A stretch of 64,000 nucleotides of DNA from Macrothele yani (lineage: Eukaryota > Arthropoda > Arachnida > Araneae > Macrothelidae). Location of the stretch: the NCBI GenBank assembly GCA_039090855.1, contig CM076991.1:107103021-107167020 (forward strand), given 5' to 3'. The notes beneath the pieces were generated by a model. It was not told the origin of the DNA. It searched no databases and was given only the letters and a program-made list of their open reading frames with translations. The translations under genes and the position numbers were made by a program. Below are positions 19,965 to 31,010 of this stretch, piece after piece; the stretch's first letter is position 1, and each line of letters opens with the position of its first letter.

Positions 19965-20556
19965 TAGTGTATATGCGCCGACAAGCCAACAGCTTATGGG
20001 AATTTTGGAAGTACTGGTTATTTCTCTCGGATGTCCTACTTAGTAGTCGCACTTTTTCTTGTGCAGACGATCCTGAATTAGGTTATGCCACGATTTGCTT
20101 TGGGCTTCCTTTACCTTTCTTTCCTGCCACTTGGGCTGAAAAAACTCTCTTGGTAAGCACCTTGTAACTCACTCTTTCAACATGGCCAAACCACCTACGA
20201 ATACAAGTCGTACTTGCATGAAAGGTCGACCTCAGTGAGAGATGAGTTTGCCTGCACAAGGCGTTCCGCTGGGCAACAATGACATACACTACAGCAACAG
20301 GGGCCTCTATGAATCTTGGAAGCTGACACGAATTGAAGCTTCATAATAAATATTGAGATACTAGGACAAGTCACCAACGGTAACTGATAACTCGGGTACA
20401 GTTGGAAAATTTTGAGGGAAGCTATTGCAAAATCTAAGCTCATTAAGGCGTCTATTATGACAAATTCTAAAAACTCGAACGTGTAAAATTTATGACTTCC
20501 AGAACAAAATTACGAAACATTCTAAAAAAGAAATGCCTAAAATTTATCATGAAGTA

Positions 20557-21843
20557 TTAGGTTTGCAACTTAATTCTCGGCCACAGGCACGACACGACGA
20601 CAGCAAATTATAGCAAATCGAATACGTACCTAATTAGGGAAATAATTCCCGTCGTGTTGGATACATTTGAGCTATCGGTCAGGGAGCTGCCGAATGCCAA
20701 TGCGGAAAAAAGAGGGCTGTTTCGAGTTGATAAGGTCATCAATACTTGTGTGGACCTCCTCGACAGAAGTGAAGTGCGTATCACTCAGGTGATGTTGCAG
20801 GGAGCGAAAGAGGTGATAATCCGACGGGGCGGGACAAAATCTCCCATCCTAAGTAGGTGGTCGTGTTTGAAGTCCCTTTCGCCGTGTGAGAACGCGCGTT
20901 ATTCTGAAGCAACAGGGCCGGCCTTCTGTCCTTGTCGGTGTATGGCCTTTTCGCCTCAAGTGCGTCACTCACACGAATGGGTTGCTGCCAATAACGCTCA
21001 GCATTGACCGTTTCACTAGATTTGGGCAACTCATAGTGTACGACACCGCGCTGATCCCATCATATGCACAGCAACAACTTCCTGGCATGGATATTCAGTT
21101 TGGCGGTACTGGTAGTAGGCTGACCTGGATAAACCCACGATTTGTGCAGTTTAGGATTATCATAGAGGATCCACTTCTCATCACAGGTCCTAAACTTGTG
21201 GACGAAATCTTCCAGTGGAGGGAATCCTTCTTCTTTGAACAAGAAGATTTCCTCCACAGATCAAACCTTGTGGACGAAATCCTTCTTCTTGAATCTGGAG
21301 ATCAAGGACACGGCAACATCGTAACGCCTAGACTTGTTCGCAGCTGTGAGTTGGTGGGGCACCCAACGGCCCTCCTTGTGAATCCGTCCAAGCTTGTGCA
21401 GGAGCTTTGCAATGGTTTGCCGTGTTACTCCGAGTTCCTGGGCGAGCTCTGACTGTGTGAGACAGGGATCCAACTTCCAACAGTTGTTCCAGTTCTTCAT
21501 CGTGAATTTTCTGTGGCTGCTTAAACGCTGGAACCACTGCTGACACGTACTGTGGGACACATCAGCCTCACCCAAAGAAGCACAGATCATTTGCTGGGCT
21601 TCCGCGGCACTTTTTCAGCTGAAACGCGAACAGGAAGCAATGTCTCAAATGTTGCTTCTCGAACGACATTGCTTTCACCGTCAACTTTCGTCCCTTCTGT
21701 CACTACAGCTGTGAGTGGTAACGGTTGCCTGGAAAGCTGGCGGACGGCGCTGCAATCAGCCATTATCGCACACAGCTATTTGCATTTGCCGACGTTCTAT
21801 GATCGCTTGCGGTTAGGGGCCGAGAATTAAGTTGCACACCTAA
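20557..21843 (-). mobile_element. mariner transposon, full length
   Basis: 1287 bp, a standard mariner size. TIRs: ttaggtttgcaacttaattc plus tcggcc at 20557-20582, matched by the reverse complement of 21818-21843 with one mismatch. TA at 20555-20556 and 21844-21845. The encoded protein is on the minus strand. Confidence 0.94.
20655..21763 (-). pseudogene. mariner transposase, inactive
   Basis: Probable start at 21763 (MADCSAVRQLSRQPLPL). The helix-turn-helix region lies at 21330-21590 (FTMKNWNNCWKLDPCLTQSE, LAQELGVTRQTIAKLLHKLG) and ends GRWVPHQL. The first Asp is in TCDEKWILYDNPKLHKSWVY. The second catalytic position reads LLLQNNARSHTA, where family members have HDNARPH, so the catalytic Asp is replaced by Asn. 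The third motif is lost in shifted frames near 20700. A local duplication of the cttgtggacgaaatc block (about 21193-21290) also distorts the linker. Confidence 0.88.
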
Positions 21844-22127
21844 TACTTTTCCTTCACGCCTTCACGTTGATTGTGATCAGGTTGCATTTAAACAAAGCGA
21901 AAAGTCACACTCAGATCGGGAATCACGTTTTTCATTTTGTCACGCGAAAGACAGACATACATACACAAACTTCCTTTTATTATTATAGATTAAGCAAGTG
22001 TTGAGCTAACAGACGGAGTCTTTCCATTCCTTCGTTTTTCAATTCAAACGATCTTTTTAAATTAATGTTAGTGACCCAACTTTCGTGAAACGGTTCAAGT
22101 AGAAGGTCATCTAGTTTTAATTGAAAT

Positions 22128-22622
22128 TTCTCAATGACACGGAATTTCGGGAATCGGAAGGCGTCAAAACCTGACCATTGACGATGTTCAATCGCATGCT
22201 ATAAATCACGGTGATCGGATATGTCATGTAGTAGTTATGCCCGAACAACTAATTGTCCCTAGTCTCGTGTAGAGAGCGGATTTTTTCAATTATTATTAAA
22301 ATTGGTCAGTTTTTTTAATGGTCATTATTTTTATACAACACGACCAATCGCCATGATAGCAACCCCATGTCACTCACCATGTCCTTCCCTTTCTCTGTGG
22401 CAAGTGTAACAAACGACCCCTTCTCAAAACCCGGAAAACCCCCAAAAAAAATGCAAGTTTTTTAACGATTATTCCTCAATGACACGGAATTTCGGGAATC
22501 GGAAGGCGTCAAAACCTGACCATGGACGATGTCCAATCGCATGCCAAATATCACGGTGATCGGATGTGTTATCTCGTACCTATGCCCGAACAACCAATTG
22601 TCTCGAGTCTCGTAAAGAGAGC
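22128..22622. repeat. direct duplication of about 150 bp
   Basis: The block 22128-22275 (tctcaatgacacggaatttc, gggaatcggaaggcgtcaaa, acctgaccattgacgatg) recurs at 22474-22622 with few changes. Upstream (21890-22000) is gcgaaagacagacatacata followed by ttattattatagat, which resembles the 3' end of a LINE or other dispersed repeat. No protein is encoded; the class is unknown. Confidence 0.75.
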
Positions 22623-22806
22623 TCCCCTCGGCCTTCGCTTCGCTCAACTAGCTAGTTATGTGTGACATTGGCCGGAGACTCCAAATCAATGGGTTTTGTT
22701 CCAGAACCTTAGTTTGAAAGACCACCTGGCATCGTTAGCTGTGGGCTGATCTTCTTCACTGATGTACTTCATAATTAAAAGGACTCAAAGAATTTAAAGG
22801 ACTTTA

Positions 22807-23430
22807 GTGTGGAATATGGCGGACCTACCACACTTAAGAAGGATGGTACATCCTGGAAACGATCTGGAACTTCCCTTAATTATTACTGCAAATAATAATA
22901 ATAATAATAAGCAAGAACATGCATTGCAAACAAATGTTATGAAGGCTAAAATCCAGAAAGTCAGTGATAATCGAAAGTGCAGACTTTGTCAAGAAAAAGA
23001 TGAAACTGTGTCTCATCTAATATGTGAATGTAGCAAAATTGCACAGACAGATTACAAAGTTAGACATGACAGAGTTGCACAATTGATTCATTGGTCATTA
23101 TGCAGAAAGCACAATCTGCCAGCATCGAAAAACTCATGGGAACACAAGGCTGAGAAAGTCATAGAAAATAATGAAGTCAAGATCTTGTCGGATTTCAGAA
23201 TTCAAACTGATCGACACATAGAACATAGTACACCAGACATAACAGTCATAGAAAATCGGAAAGTTTGGCTAATTGATATAGCGATCCCTGGAGATGCCAG
23301 AGTCAATGAAAAAGAATTAGAAAAAATGACTAAATAAATATAGAGACCTGGCCATAGAAGTTACCCGGTTATGGACTAAACACACAACGCTAGTCCCCAT
23401 TGTCATCGGGGCACTTGGAACAATGTAAAA
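22807..23430 (+). pseudogene. LINE C-terminus with restriction-like endonuclease
   Basis: The protein has a CCHC knuckle (CRLCQEKDETVSHLICEC, spacing C-x2-C-x8-H-x4-C), then YKVRHDRVAQ, then PDITVIENRKVWLID (PD-x12-D). This order (CCHC, R-H, PD..D) is the hallmark of the restriction-like endonuclease of R2-type LINEs. The frame stops at 23337 because of a 4-base taaa duplication; past it the register continues YRDLAIEVTRLWTKHTTLVP and IVIGALGTM to about 23430. An AAT repeat (Asn run) near 22890-22908 marks the 5' end of recognisable similarity. Only the C-terminal domain is present; no reverse transcriptase upstream. Confidence 0.78.
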
Positions 23431-23699
23431 AAAAATTATGAATCATTTTGAAAAATTGCAGCTTTCTGATATGCCACCTACAGAACTGCAGAAGACAGCT
23501 TTACTTGGGACATCATATGTTTTACGCCAATTCTTGACTGATGCCTAGGTCTCCGGTGGAAACTCGTATCAGTTCAACAATACCAGTCAATGATAATTTG
23601 CTGTTTATTTTGTTTGTCAGAGGCTGTGATTCGTATATTTCGAAAAAAGAAAATAATAATAATACAAAAAATAATAATTTATTATGATTACGTTCTGTA

Positions 23700-24790
23700 C
23701 TTCGAGATTCAAATCACTCGACCTTTCCGCTAGCTGGTGCCTTCCCTAGGAAACACAATGGAACTGTACTTCGACTGGTACACTTCCGAATCGTCCGATA
23801 TCCGAAACGAAACAACTCGCTTCTGAGGTTTAAGTCTAATGTGCTTGCATACAAGTCCGACTCGTACGAAGATTCTTTGCGAGGGATTGGCATTCCATCC
23901 ATTTTATAAACACAGCATCCAAGCCATTTTGGGGGTGGGGGTGGGGTTGCTTCAAGGCTGCTTTCTCCTGCCCTAGTACGTTCTTCATCACTTCGAAAAT
24001 GAATGCCTTCTATTGCTTTTCTTTTTTAAAGTCTGAAAATGGGCAAAAATCCAAAAAAGGTAACTAAATCAGGACTATCAGGCAGATACGTGAGAACACC
24101 GAGTCCTTTGTCGAGCAGAAATTGGGAGACAATATGGGAGGGGGTAATATTTTAATGATGTATAAAAGTGCCAGACTTCACTCTCAAAGCACGTTTTCTC
24201 CTAAAATGCTCAGTCATGAATGTCTCCATAATATCGGCCATTAACTGCATGACCATTACGGAATGTTAGTGCACAATACTAAGGTCATAAAAGAATGCAA
24301 TCATCATGTCCTCCGCAGCAATTTGGGCCATTTTTGCCTTATTTGGAGTTTGGGAAGGACAAAAGATTCTCATTGACTGCTTTGTTGTTGGTACAGGGTT
24401 TAAAACGATGCATATATCCAGCTTTCATCTCATTGTCTTACAAATATAATCATTACCGTGTTTTGCAAAACCTTTCAGTTTCTGTTCTCTGGTCTGGCAT
24501 TAGTAATCGAGAGATCCATCGCGTACACACACACACTTCATTCCCAAATCTACGGTGAGTATTGCATTAGCACTTCCACGTAGGTACTGAGATCATCTTT
24601 TGGTTGCGCAAAGTCGAAGGCTAGCCAGTGACCTTCCAGATCGAATGCAATACCTCGTCCTTATTTAAAACACTTATGCCACCGAAATACTGCAGCACGT
24701 GAGAAAAAGTCATTCGGAAAAGCTTCTTGAAGCATACTAAATGTTTCAACAGCACATTTTTTTAAATACAAAGAAACGTTTTGGCATTCC
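23700..24790 (-). pseudogene. mariner-like transposase, heavily decayed
   Basis: Minus-strand remnants in order: NVSLYLKKCAVETFSMLQEA followed by FSRAAVFRWHKCFK, the mariner N-terminal helix-turn-helix, near 24640-24790; GVLTYLPDSPDL, a third-motif remnant, near 24065-24110; and the C-terminal FISKWMECQ/VFIKWMECQSLAKN and IRLKPQKRVVSFRI pattern at 23714-23930. Frames change many times and the first two Asp motifs cannot be recovered. A G-rich run (gggggtgggggtggggtt, near 23931) interrupts the C-terminal part. No TIRs identified. Confidence 0.62.
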
Positions 24791-25590
24791 TTGATGCTGG
24801 ATGAAGATCTCCTGGTCCAATGAATCACGTTTTCAGCTAATACATGCTGGTGGGCAGGCCGGAAAATGGACTGGATAGCGTTAACTGTACATGCTGGTGG
24901 AGACGGTGCAATGGTGTGGGATTAGCTTTCATGGAAGCCATTGGTTTCTTAAATACCTCTAAAAAAAGCATTCCGATGCAGCGGGGTATCTTAACATCAA
25001 TGCGGTCCCGGTGCAGACATATGTGTGTATCCTGTTTCCTGATGAAGAGGTCTATTTAATATTATTATTATTGATTGGAGGTTTAACGACCACCGTGAGC
25101 AACTCAATGGGCTATAAGCAGTCGCCCGTCCCTAATTTAGGGTCACTGGCTCCAGGGAAGGGAAAGAGACAGTGCCGTAAGACAAACACAACATCCATGC
25201 CTCACCGGGATTCGAACCCGGACCCCTTTCGGACGAATGATCATAGGCCATCGCTTAGACCACTGCGCCACCGGGGCGGCGATGAAGAGGTCTACTTCAT
25301 GAAGATAATGAGCCATGCCATAGAGCTCAAATCGTTATACAGTGGTTCGAGGAGCACGAGAGTGACTTCGAAGAGCGCACATTTCCCGCTCAATCCCCAG
25401 ATCATAACCCCATTGCAATTTTGGGTCGGGCTTGAGAAAGCCATAAGTAAGAGAAATCCTGCTCCAGTGAACATTGGGCACAGACCGTCGATACTTTACA
25501 TCGCATCCGCCTTACTGAGCATACCTGTAGAACGATATCAGCAATTCGATGAATCCAAGCCATATCGAATGGAAGCTGCTTAGAAGACCA
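24785..25590 (+). pseudogene. Tc1-like transposase catalytic region, split by SINE-B
   Basis: The plus strand encodes SWSNESRFQ-like residues near 24808-24838 (tggtccaatgaatcacgttttcag, where the expected gat for the first Asp is aat), then HAGGDGAMVWGLAFMEAIGF at 24890-24950. A SINE-B follows. The second-motif region after it is degraded (VYFMKIMSHAIEL where FQQDNAPCH is expected). AISKRNPAPVN and LSIPVERYQQFDESKPYRME form the C-terminal end. Removing the SINE and one target duplication restores the order. Several stops and frameshifts predate or accompany it. Confidence 0.8.
25055..25280 (-). mobile_element. SINE-B copy with 14-bp target duplication, inside Tc1 pseudogene
   Basis: Minus-strand SINE-B with a TAA-rich tail (attattattatt) instead of pure A. 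It has intact B-box complement gggattcgaacccgg and A-box complement agaccactgcgccaccgggg. It is flanked by the perfect duplication gatgaagaggtcta at 25041-25054 and 25281-25294. Confidence 0.96.
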
Positions 25591-25859
25591 CGAACTGTGT
25601 ACAAGGTAGGTATAAAACCTATTATAATAAGCAACGTCTGTCCCTAACGCTCTGACGTCATTCAGTACTATCAGCACCATCTGCTTTTATCATGTGACCG
25701 AAATCGGAACTAAGCTCATCGCTATCTCCCGATACGTAAAATCAAGGAGAAATACCGGAAAATAAAATAAAGTTAGTAAGACAAACGACTTCATCTGTGG
25801 CAACACACACGTGCTTGAACAACTGTCCGAGATGTTTGTTCTGTTACGTAGGTGTTATG

Positions 25860-26633
25860 TTGCGTTTTATTTCCATTTCTTTGCATGAGATTTGGCGTTA
25901 TCAAGATGAAAGATCACGCCTTTGCGATTGACGAGGGCTGGCCACTTCGATGTGGGTTATTTTCTCAATATGTTCAACTGTTGACAGTAGAGGTCAGCAT
26001 TTATCGTTCGGTTAGGTGCGAACACCTCCCAGTGGATTATTCCCTGGACATCCCAACAAACACTCAACAAAACCTTTTGGGGATGCAGTCCTCCTTTTGA
26101 GATCGATGGAGCAGGCTCCGCACCTTGGCACATAGTCCGTCGACGCTTTACATTACGGTACAGTACCCATTTCTCATCAGCCGTTACCATTCGTCCCCAA
26201 AACGGCTCATTTCTGTGATGATAAATCAAAGGAACACAGGTATGGATTCTCTCCTCTCGTTGCTTTGGAAAAGCTGGTGTGGAACCCAGTTATCGAACTT
26301 GGTGATGAACCCAAGCGCATGCATCCGTCTTTCGACCGTTGTTCTGTGTACCGACAACGTTTCCGCTAATTCCTGAACTATTGGATGTGGTTCATTTGTT
26401 ATGGCTTGGTCCACATCCTCGTCAGAAACCACGAATGGACGTCCAGAGTGTGGTTGATCTTTACAGCTTCCGTCTCCGTCCCGGAATTTCCGAACCCAAT
26501 GGCGACATGTGCTGTCATCAACTGCCCCCTCCCCATACACTTGACAGATGTTGCGGAAAGCCGCGGCTGCAGTACTGCCTTTATCGAACTCGTACAGTAA
26601 ACAATGTCTAATGTGCTCCTTATCGCATGCCAT
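25860..26633 (-). pseudogene. mariner-like transposase, 3' truncated
   Basis: Starts at 26633 (MACDKEHIRHCLLYEFDKGS), the mariner N-terminus. The helix-turn-helix and the linker GRPFVVSDEDVDQAITNEPH lie within 26226-26633, ending TKFDNWVPHQL. The next frame (25957-26229) carries the first Asp in VTADEKWVLYRNVKRRR. The second (FHLDNAKSH) is at about 25880-25910 in a third register. The region of the third Asp is missing. Two frameshifts and a 3' truncation; no TIR pair found. Confidence 0.84.
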
Positions 26634-26759
26634 GTTACACCGTCCGTGATTTCCGTTACGAATGACTTACTCGGACAAACCTAGTGCCTCTATATGCTCT
26701 ACTGCTCCACGCTTTATTGGCCGAAAATTCGGCATCGCAGCGTCATCTGTGACGTAACT

Positions 26760-28543
26760 ACTCCGATTGCAATTTACATCTATTAGAAAAACATTTATGA
26801 GGATAAGGAATCAGCGTTATTTTATTTCATAAAAAGGAACAATTTAAACTGCAAGAAAGTAACTGCAGGAGTAGTTTTGATTCACTGTGAAGGAAATAAA
26901 AAAAATTACTGGTTCCGTGGAATTTTTTCTTTGTAGTACATAATGGAAGAAGATAAAGCTGACAGGAAACGTCGCTTAAATAGAGAACGAACGACAATGG
27001 CGATGACGTGCAAACCAATCTTCTAATATTTGCATAACTTGAACGAAAGTAGAGCTAATCGCAGACCTATCTTATAGACTGCCAATTAATAATTCAACTG
27101 TTTAGTATAGTTACATATATATATTTTACAATTCGTGTTATAAAAATTTATGTCAACATTTTCACATCATAGCTATGAGTTAGTTTCTAATAAGCTCTTA
27201 TTTTAGTGTGCGTTAACCTAGAAAAAAAAATGTGTTCTCTAAGAGCTGCGTAGTGATCACATCATGGTATTTATTCGCACTTGGATTTAAAAATTTAATC
27301 TCCGGTGATCTTGCCAAAAATAAAAATATCACACTTAAGTTCTGCGGAGTTGTACTGTATTGTACAGGAATAAATTTCACAGCAAATAAATTTCAGAAGT
27401 TACTCCTGGAACACGCGGGGAAAGTGCTTTCATTTTATAATTAGCGAACTAGATTTCGAACGACTGCTATACGTCAACTTAAACCGCGTTAACGAGTAGT
27501 AAGAAATTAATCGGTATTTAACATTTATGAGGAGGCGAATGACTCGCTTAACAGGAAATATTACCGCAATCTGCCATTTATTAAAGTAAGGACTTATCAT
27601 TGCCTTCAACAAGAGAAGCATGTGATAAACCACATAAATATTTTCCTTTTTCTTTTTTTTTTAATTAGAAGCCCGTCTTCACACCGCCCACCCTCCATAT
27701 TAAACGCCCATTCCAGCAGCCGATGAGGATTGCAGCTTCAAGTCCCATAACAACGTTCAAAATTAACTTTTAAAGGAGATAAATGACCCCGAATGGTCGT
27801 TATCCCGTAACTACGGTCAAGCTAAAGGGTTTCAGAGTGATTCCCTACAATAAACTTAGATCCGATCTCCTACGCTCTAAATCCGAGATGTAGGGTATCC
27901 CTCACAGCAAGATGTTCATTTTCTCCTGTCTGTTCCTTTAACCCTCATCCTTCCAAGACTTTTCTTTCTATCTTACTTTCTCTGCCTCTTTTAGTCTTAG
28001 ACTGACAATAAAAGAAGATGGAAAGAGCGAAAGAAAAGTAGAGGAGACTTATTGACGAACCATCCGAAATCCCTCGGCGTTCGCCTCATTTAACGTGATA
28101 AACTTAGGCCATCGCCAGTGTTGGAAGTGAAGCAACCTAAATGAAGTTACAAGATAGTTGCGATTTTATTGCCCTTCGAATGCAAACTAAGCCGACTTCC
28201 TGCCAAAGAATGGGCTTTTTTGTAATGACTCCAAAAATCCACCATCCTTATATAGCGCAACTGGAACAATTTATTGCACATTCTTTTAAATCCCATAGTT
28301 TTCCACGTGCTAAATTGTGCTCAGAACCTCACGATGCTGGTCCTCAGGAAGTTTTCGATGCCACTTGCAACCTAGACTTTATTTTTTAAACTCCAAAGTA
28401 CAAAATACAGTGAAAATTAGATCTCCAGAATAAGAAAATCATGAAAAAAACGCTTAATTATCAGGAGCAATGTACATCCACCCCTCCTTTTTTTCTCTGG
28501 CTGAAGGAATAATTAAACGTAAACGCGTTTCTACTCTAAAATA
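26760..28543. other. intergenic, no gene seen
   Basis: AT-rich; open frames at 26827-27018, 27232-27633 and 28141-28389 have no recognisable motif. The stretch 27660-28080 is less AT-rich but likewise shows nothing I can identify. Confidence 0.55.
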
Positions 28544-28657
28544 AGCACAACGGACAAAACATTAGTCACCCCTGGCAGAACGTACCTAATAACGGATGCC
28601 TCTTGCCTTGATAACAGCATGAATCCGGTGTGGTAGAGACTGCACGAGATTGCAGAT

Positions 28658-29732
28658 TTATTGAATACCGATTTGCAGCCACTCTTGCATCAATTGGTCC
28701 CGAAGTTTCGCCACAGCACGCGGGTGTCTATTCCGGCGTTTCACCTTCTGTTCGAAATGATACCACAGATTTTCAATAGGACTGAAATCTGGGGATTTGG
28801 CAGGCCAGTCGAGGTGACACAGTGTTGCTGATTGTTCGTCGTGCCACTCAGACATAGTTTTTGGCCGTGTACAGACGGCAATTGTCGTCTTGGAAGACAG
28901 TAGTGGCAATATGATACAGTTCCAGGAGATGTCGGACAAAAAGAAACACTTCGTCTTTCAGAATGCGGAGGAACGTATCCTGGTTCAAATTCATCATAAC
29001 TGCAACGAGAAAGCCCATTTCTTGGTACGAAAAACGTCCCCAAAACATCACAGAACCCCCTCTAGCTTTAAAAACACATTCGACACAATCAGGATTAAAG
29101 GTTTCATTGGGCCTGCGTTGCCTCCCATCATTGGAGTGCAAACAAAAACGAGACTCGTCAGACCAAATTACTTGTTTTCAGTCCTCCACAGTAAAGTTTT
29201 GGTGCCTCTGAGCCTATTCATAACGTGCGACTTAGTAACTTGCTGTTGAAAGAGGCTTCTTCCGTAGTACTCTGCTATAGATGTCCATCGCATGCAGTTC
29301 TCGTCGTAATGTCCTTTCAGAAATTGGTTGGTTGGTTGATAGATTTTAATGGCGCAAGGGCCATGGTTGGCCAAAGAGCGCCAAACAAAAGACATCAAAA
29401 CAAAACACAGAAATTAGTTGGAGTGGACTATCATTGACTGTTTGGAGCAATTGTTGCCTGGTTTGAAATCGATTTGCAGTTACTAGGTGTGAAACATGGC
29501 GACGGTCCCTGTTGGTGAGAATAGTTTTCCGGGCACAGTTACGTCACCGAATTTCAGTTGACTGCGAACACCACCACTGTTTGTAGACCCGCTGGACAGT
29601 ACGCTTCGACACACCAACAAGTTGGGCGACTTCATTTACTTTGTGTCCGTGGGCACGGCCAAACACGATGCCTCCTTTTTGCCACTCAGTAACGTCTGTC
29701 TTACGACCCGCATTGCAGACTAAATTCAACAC
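28658..29732 (-). pseudogene. Tc1-like transposase, multiply frameshifted
   Basis: The N-terminal helix-turn-helix lies at 29544-29732 (RKTDVTEWQKGGIVFGRAHG, HKVNEVAQLVGVSKRTVQRV). After an insertion, RRELHAMDIYSR-type residues follow near 29240-29310. The catalytic middle is in 28741-29141 (NPDCVECVFKARGGSVMFWG; VFQDDNCRLYTAKN, second Asp). The C-terminal part at 28658-28939 has DWPAKSPDFSPIENLWYHFE with the Glu. The first-Asp region is only recognisable as LVWSDESRF-like residues near 29145-29165. At least four frame changes. Confidence 0.83.
29331..29407 (+). mobile_element. 77-bp A-tailed insertion in Tc1 transposase
   Basis: The short sequence gttggttgatagattttaat, then ggcgcaagggccatggttgg, then ccaaagagcgcca, ends in an A-rich tail (caaaacaaaaca). 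It lies between cagaaattggttg (29318-29330) and cagaaattagttg (29408-29420), a 13-bp target duplication with one mismatch. It behaves like a very short retroposed sequence. I do not recognise its source RNA. Confidence 0.65.
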
Positions 29733-29923
29733 ACACGTTACTCTTCACAACTGCACCAGACAGAAATGATCCTGTGGATCACGTCACGTCAGTGCTATTT
29801 ACCTCCCAACAATGCCATCACGGCGCCCTCTGTGCAGCCTGTAACTTCCTACTGTCATTTCTGTTAGGGATGACTAATTTTTTGCCCGGTGTGTTTATCT
29901 CCTAAAATTCAGGAGCGATTTCA

Positions 29924-30106
29924 TTTTTTTTTTTTTTTTTTTTTGAGGTTTAACGACCACCGTGAGCAATTCAATGGACTATAAGCAGTTGCCCGGACCC
30001 TAATTTAGGGTCACTGGCTCCAGGGAAGGAAGGGAGCCAGTGCCGGAAGACATGTCAACATCCATTCCTCACCGGAATTCGAACCCGCACCCATCTCGGA
30101 CGAATG
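29924..30106 (-). mobile_element. SINE-B copy, 5'-truncated
   Basis: T-run at 29924-29944, then the SINE-B body on the minus strand (aggtttaacgaccaccgtga, cctaatttagggtcactgg) with a changed B box (ggaattcgaacccgc). It stops at cggacgaatgggg, so the A-box end of the tRNA head is missing. Its central part differs (cggaagacatgtcaacatcc). Confidence 0.88.
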
Positions 30107-30374
30107 GGGCACTAGCAATCTTCTGTGAATCAAAGACACATATTTCTGATTCAACCAGTAGCGGATCCAGAAGGGGGTCAAATGAGGTCATCCCCGCTCC
30201 CACAAACAGATCTCTTTTTAAGTGACCCAGATCGTAAATAATTAAAATGTTTACTTTTGTAAAATTATAGTAATGAATGCACAGATTTTCTTTAAACTTT
30301 TTAAAATGATTAAAACTTGCTGTTCATTTGGATACTAAATGTTCTGTTCTAGCTCCAGAAAGAGGCGGGTTTTT

Positions 30375-30587
30375 GCCGCCCCGGTGGCGCAGTGGTCTAA
30401 GCGATGGCCTATGATCATTCGTCCGAAAGGAGTCCGGGTTCGAATCCCGGTGAGGCATGGATGTTGTGTTTGTCTTACGGCACTGGCTCTCTCCCTTCCC
30501 TGGAACCAGAGACCCTAAATTAGGGACGGGAGACTGCTTATAGCCCATTGAGTTGCTCACGGTGGTCGTTAAACCTCCAACCCCCAC

Positions 30588-30619
<32 letters not shown>
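30375..30619 (+). mobile_element. SINE-B copy, plus strand, long poly(A)
   Basis: Complete head (gccgccccggtggcgcagtg, B box gggttcgaatcccgg), body and an A-run of about 30 bases at 30589-30619. The flanks (aaagaggcgggtttt before, aaagaggcatttt after) suggest an imperfect target duplication. A canonical, young-looking copy. Confidence 0.93.
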
Positions 30620-30623
<4 letters not shown>

Positions 30624-31010
30624 CATTTTACAGTTTTAGAAACAGGAAGCTGAGAGAGAAAGGGAAAAGAGAATTTTTATTGACTATGAAAAGCAATGGG
30701 TGTGCTTCGTTTAATGAATTATGTAGACAAACTTTAGAGAAAAAATTGCCAGTACGACAATGAATAGCGCAGAAACGACTTGATGAAGTGAAATGGAACT
30801 TTCTTTGAAAAGGAGAGGTAATCCTGCGTTGCGAAAGAATAAACTGATATTTTGAAGAGCAATTACCCGTGCTATTACGTTACGAATGATTCAATGATTC
30901 AAACTGTTTTTTTTTAAATTAAATTACGCCGCAAGAATAGAACGGATCAATGTTTTAATTCTTAGAAAAATTCTCTCCAGACTTGATATTTAAAACGCAC
31001 GGAGATCATT

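Larger units (their letters stand above)
17454..19969 (+). mobile_element. Tc1-like transposon A, interrupted by transposon B
   Basis: The left TIR starts at 17454 (cactatattatcaaaagtat) after TA at 17452-17453. The right TIR is split. Its inner part ends at 18738 (cttctgttaata), then TA and element B (18741-19964), then TA and the last three bases gtg at 19967-19969, followed by TA. Removing B and one TA restores ttaatatagtg, the complement of the left end. Without B the element is about 1.29 kb, a normal Tc1 length. Confidence 0.88.
28544..29895 (-). mobile_element. Tc1-like transposon with imperfect TIRs
   Basis: About 1352 bp. The left end (agcacaacggacaaaacatt, then agtcacccctggcag) matches the reverse complement of the right end (aacacaccgggcaaaaaatt, then agtcatccctaacag). 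TA lies at 28542-28543 and 29896-29897. The transposase is on the minus strand, with a small A-tailed insertion at 29.33-29.41 kb. Confidence 0.85.

Noticed and set aside
25011..25583. A 190-residue open frame starting MQTYVCILFPDEE
   Set aside because: A chance fusion of Tc1 pseudogene sequence with the SINE-B insertion; not a gene.
30324..30626. A 100-residue frame with a poly-Phe N-terminus
   Set aside because: It is the antisense of SINE-B and its poly(A) tail; the same peptide (GGLTTTVSNSMGYKQSPVPN) appears at every SINE-B copy.
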